Assembly: GCA_014529385.2 (NCBI GenBank) | Contig: CM043960.1 | Location: 122,005,043-122,069,042, forward strand | Direction: 5' to 3' | DNA from: Adiantum capillus-veneris | Taxonomy: Eukaryota > Streptophyta > Polypodiopsida > Polypodiales > Pteridaceae | DNA: 64,000 nt | In this document: piece after piece, positions 63,591 through 64,000 of the stretch | Position numbering within the stretch: the first letter of the stretch is position 1 | Layout of the letters: the number at the start of each line of letters is the position of its first letter | Notes under the pieces: model-generated | The model's database searches: none | What the model was told of the DNA's origin: nothing | The model's input: only the letters and a program-made list of their open reading frames with translations | Translations under genes and position numbers: made by a program

Positions 63591-64000
63591 TGTCACGTGA
63601 CACATCCAACCCTATGTGTCCGTGGACAAGCTACAGCATGATCAGGGTTCAGTTCAGTCAAGTCAGTCTAAAATTAGAAGTGATCTAGCACTTTTGTGAG
63701 TCTATTCGTAGACCGTGCATGCCCAGTCACTTAGTGTAGATGCATATCCTCTGGTTGCACACAACATGATCATCAGTATTCCCATCAGAATCCATTAGAA
63801 TCAGTTAGAGGATTTTTTTCAGTACATTTAGCCTATTTTTGACATTTTTCACTTATTAATTTAAGAGCCTTCCCAACAAAAGTAGATAGGGCAAATTTGG
63901 TAAGTTAATATATAAACAAACCCAAGTTAGCACTCAATGGGAGAAGAGGCAGCAGGAGCACATGCTCAACAGACACCTTCTCAATAGAACCCCCCCAAGA
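63591..64000 (+). repeat. Copia-3-type LTR, cut by the window end
   Basis: Begins TGTCACGTGACA and matches 55620-55983, with a shared TATATAAA at 63909-63916. It is preceded by GAAGAAAGA, which could be a purine tract. It may be the 3' LTR of Copia-3 with other insertions between, or an independent copy. Confidence 0.7.

Noticed and set aside
55620-64000. A single Copia-3 element spanning both TGTCACGTG LTRs
   Set aside because: The interior holds unrelated gypsy and copia parts with no copia pol, so one insertion cannot be shown from this window.

Overview
The window is a repeat-rich stretch of a land-plant nuclear genome. Three things point there. There is an intron-containing histone H2A gene of the plant H2A.W type. 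There are two exons of plant-style NADH dehydrogenase 13 kDa subunit (NDUFS6). Most of the rest is nested plant LTR retrotransposons, both Ty1/copia with initiator-Met-tRNA primer sites and Ty3/gypsy with Asp-tRNA-like primer sites. I cannot name the lineage. Almost every retroelement ORF is broken, often by changes that look like C-to-T decay, as expected of old methylated repeats.

Layout. 1-1720: non-coding flank with a 163-bp duplication. 1721-20679: one Ty3/gypsy insertion (Gypsy-A) bounded by 5-bp duplications AGGAT. It was later interrupted by a plus-strand copia (Copia-1, about 2739-8099) and an essentially complete minus-strand copia (Copia-2, 9332-14874, duplications GGGCA). Gypsy-A lacks RT, RNase H and integrase: its gag-protease is fused in frame to a C-terminal module, and its right LTR is inverted. 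20680-22960: non-coding, with duplications and a GA array. 23095-23828: histone H2A. 23829-34520: mostly non-coding, with a MITE-like element, a myosin-binding (GTD-binding) relic and unrecognised ORFs. 34595-38537: ten foldback units of one family, plus GA arrays, a 36-codon repeat and an E/P/T-rich minisatellite. 40544-52787: a second, more complete gypsy of the Gypsy-A family (Gypsy-B, minus strand, duplications TCGTT). It has gag-protease, RT, integrase, a second protease-like domain, a W-x-P-K module and a private accessory ORF, but no RNase H. 54294-54581: NDUFS6 exons. 55415-64000: a jumble of copia LTRs, a gypsy gag, a deleted minus-strand chromovirus with chromodomain, and another copia gag.

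How the parts relate. Gypsy-A and Gypsy-B share LTRs, a gag with four zinc knuckles, and the W-x-P-K module. Gypsy-A looks like a non-autonomous derivative that keeps packaging functions and would need a Gypsy-B-like helper. Gypsy-B itself lost RNase H through a template-switch-like rearrangement. The strongest candidates for something undescribed are the foldback family, the post-integrase second retropepsin with W-x-P-K repeats, the inverted-LTR insertion with intact target duplication, and a chromovirus deletion whose breakpoint turns RNase H codons into a primer-binding site.
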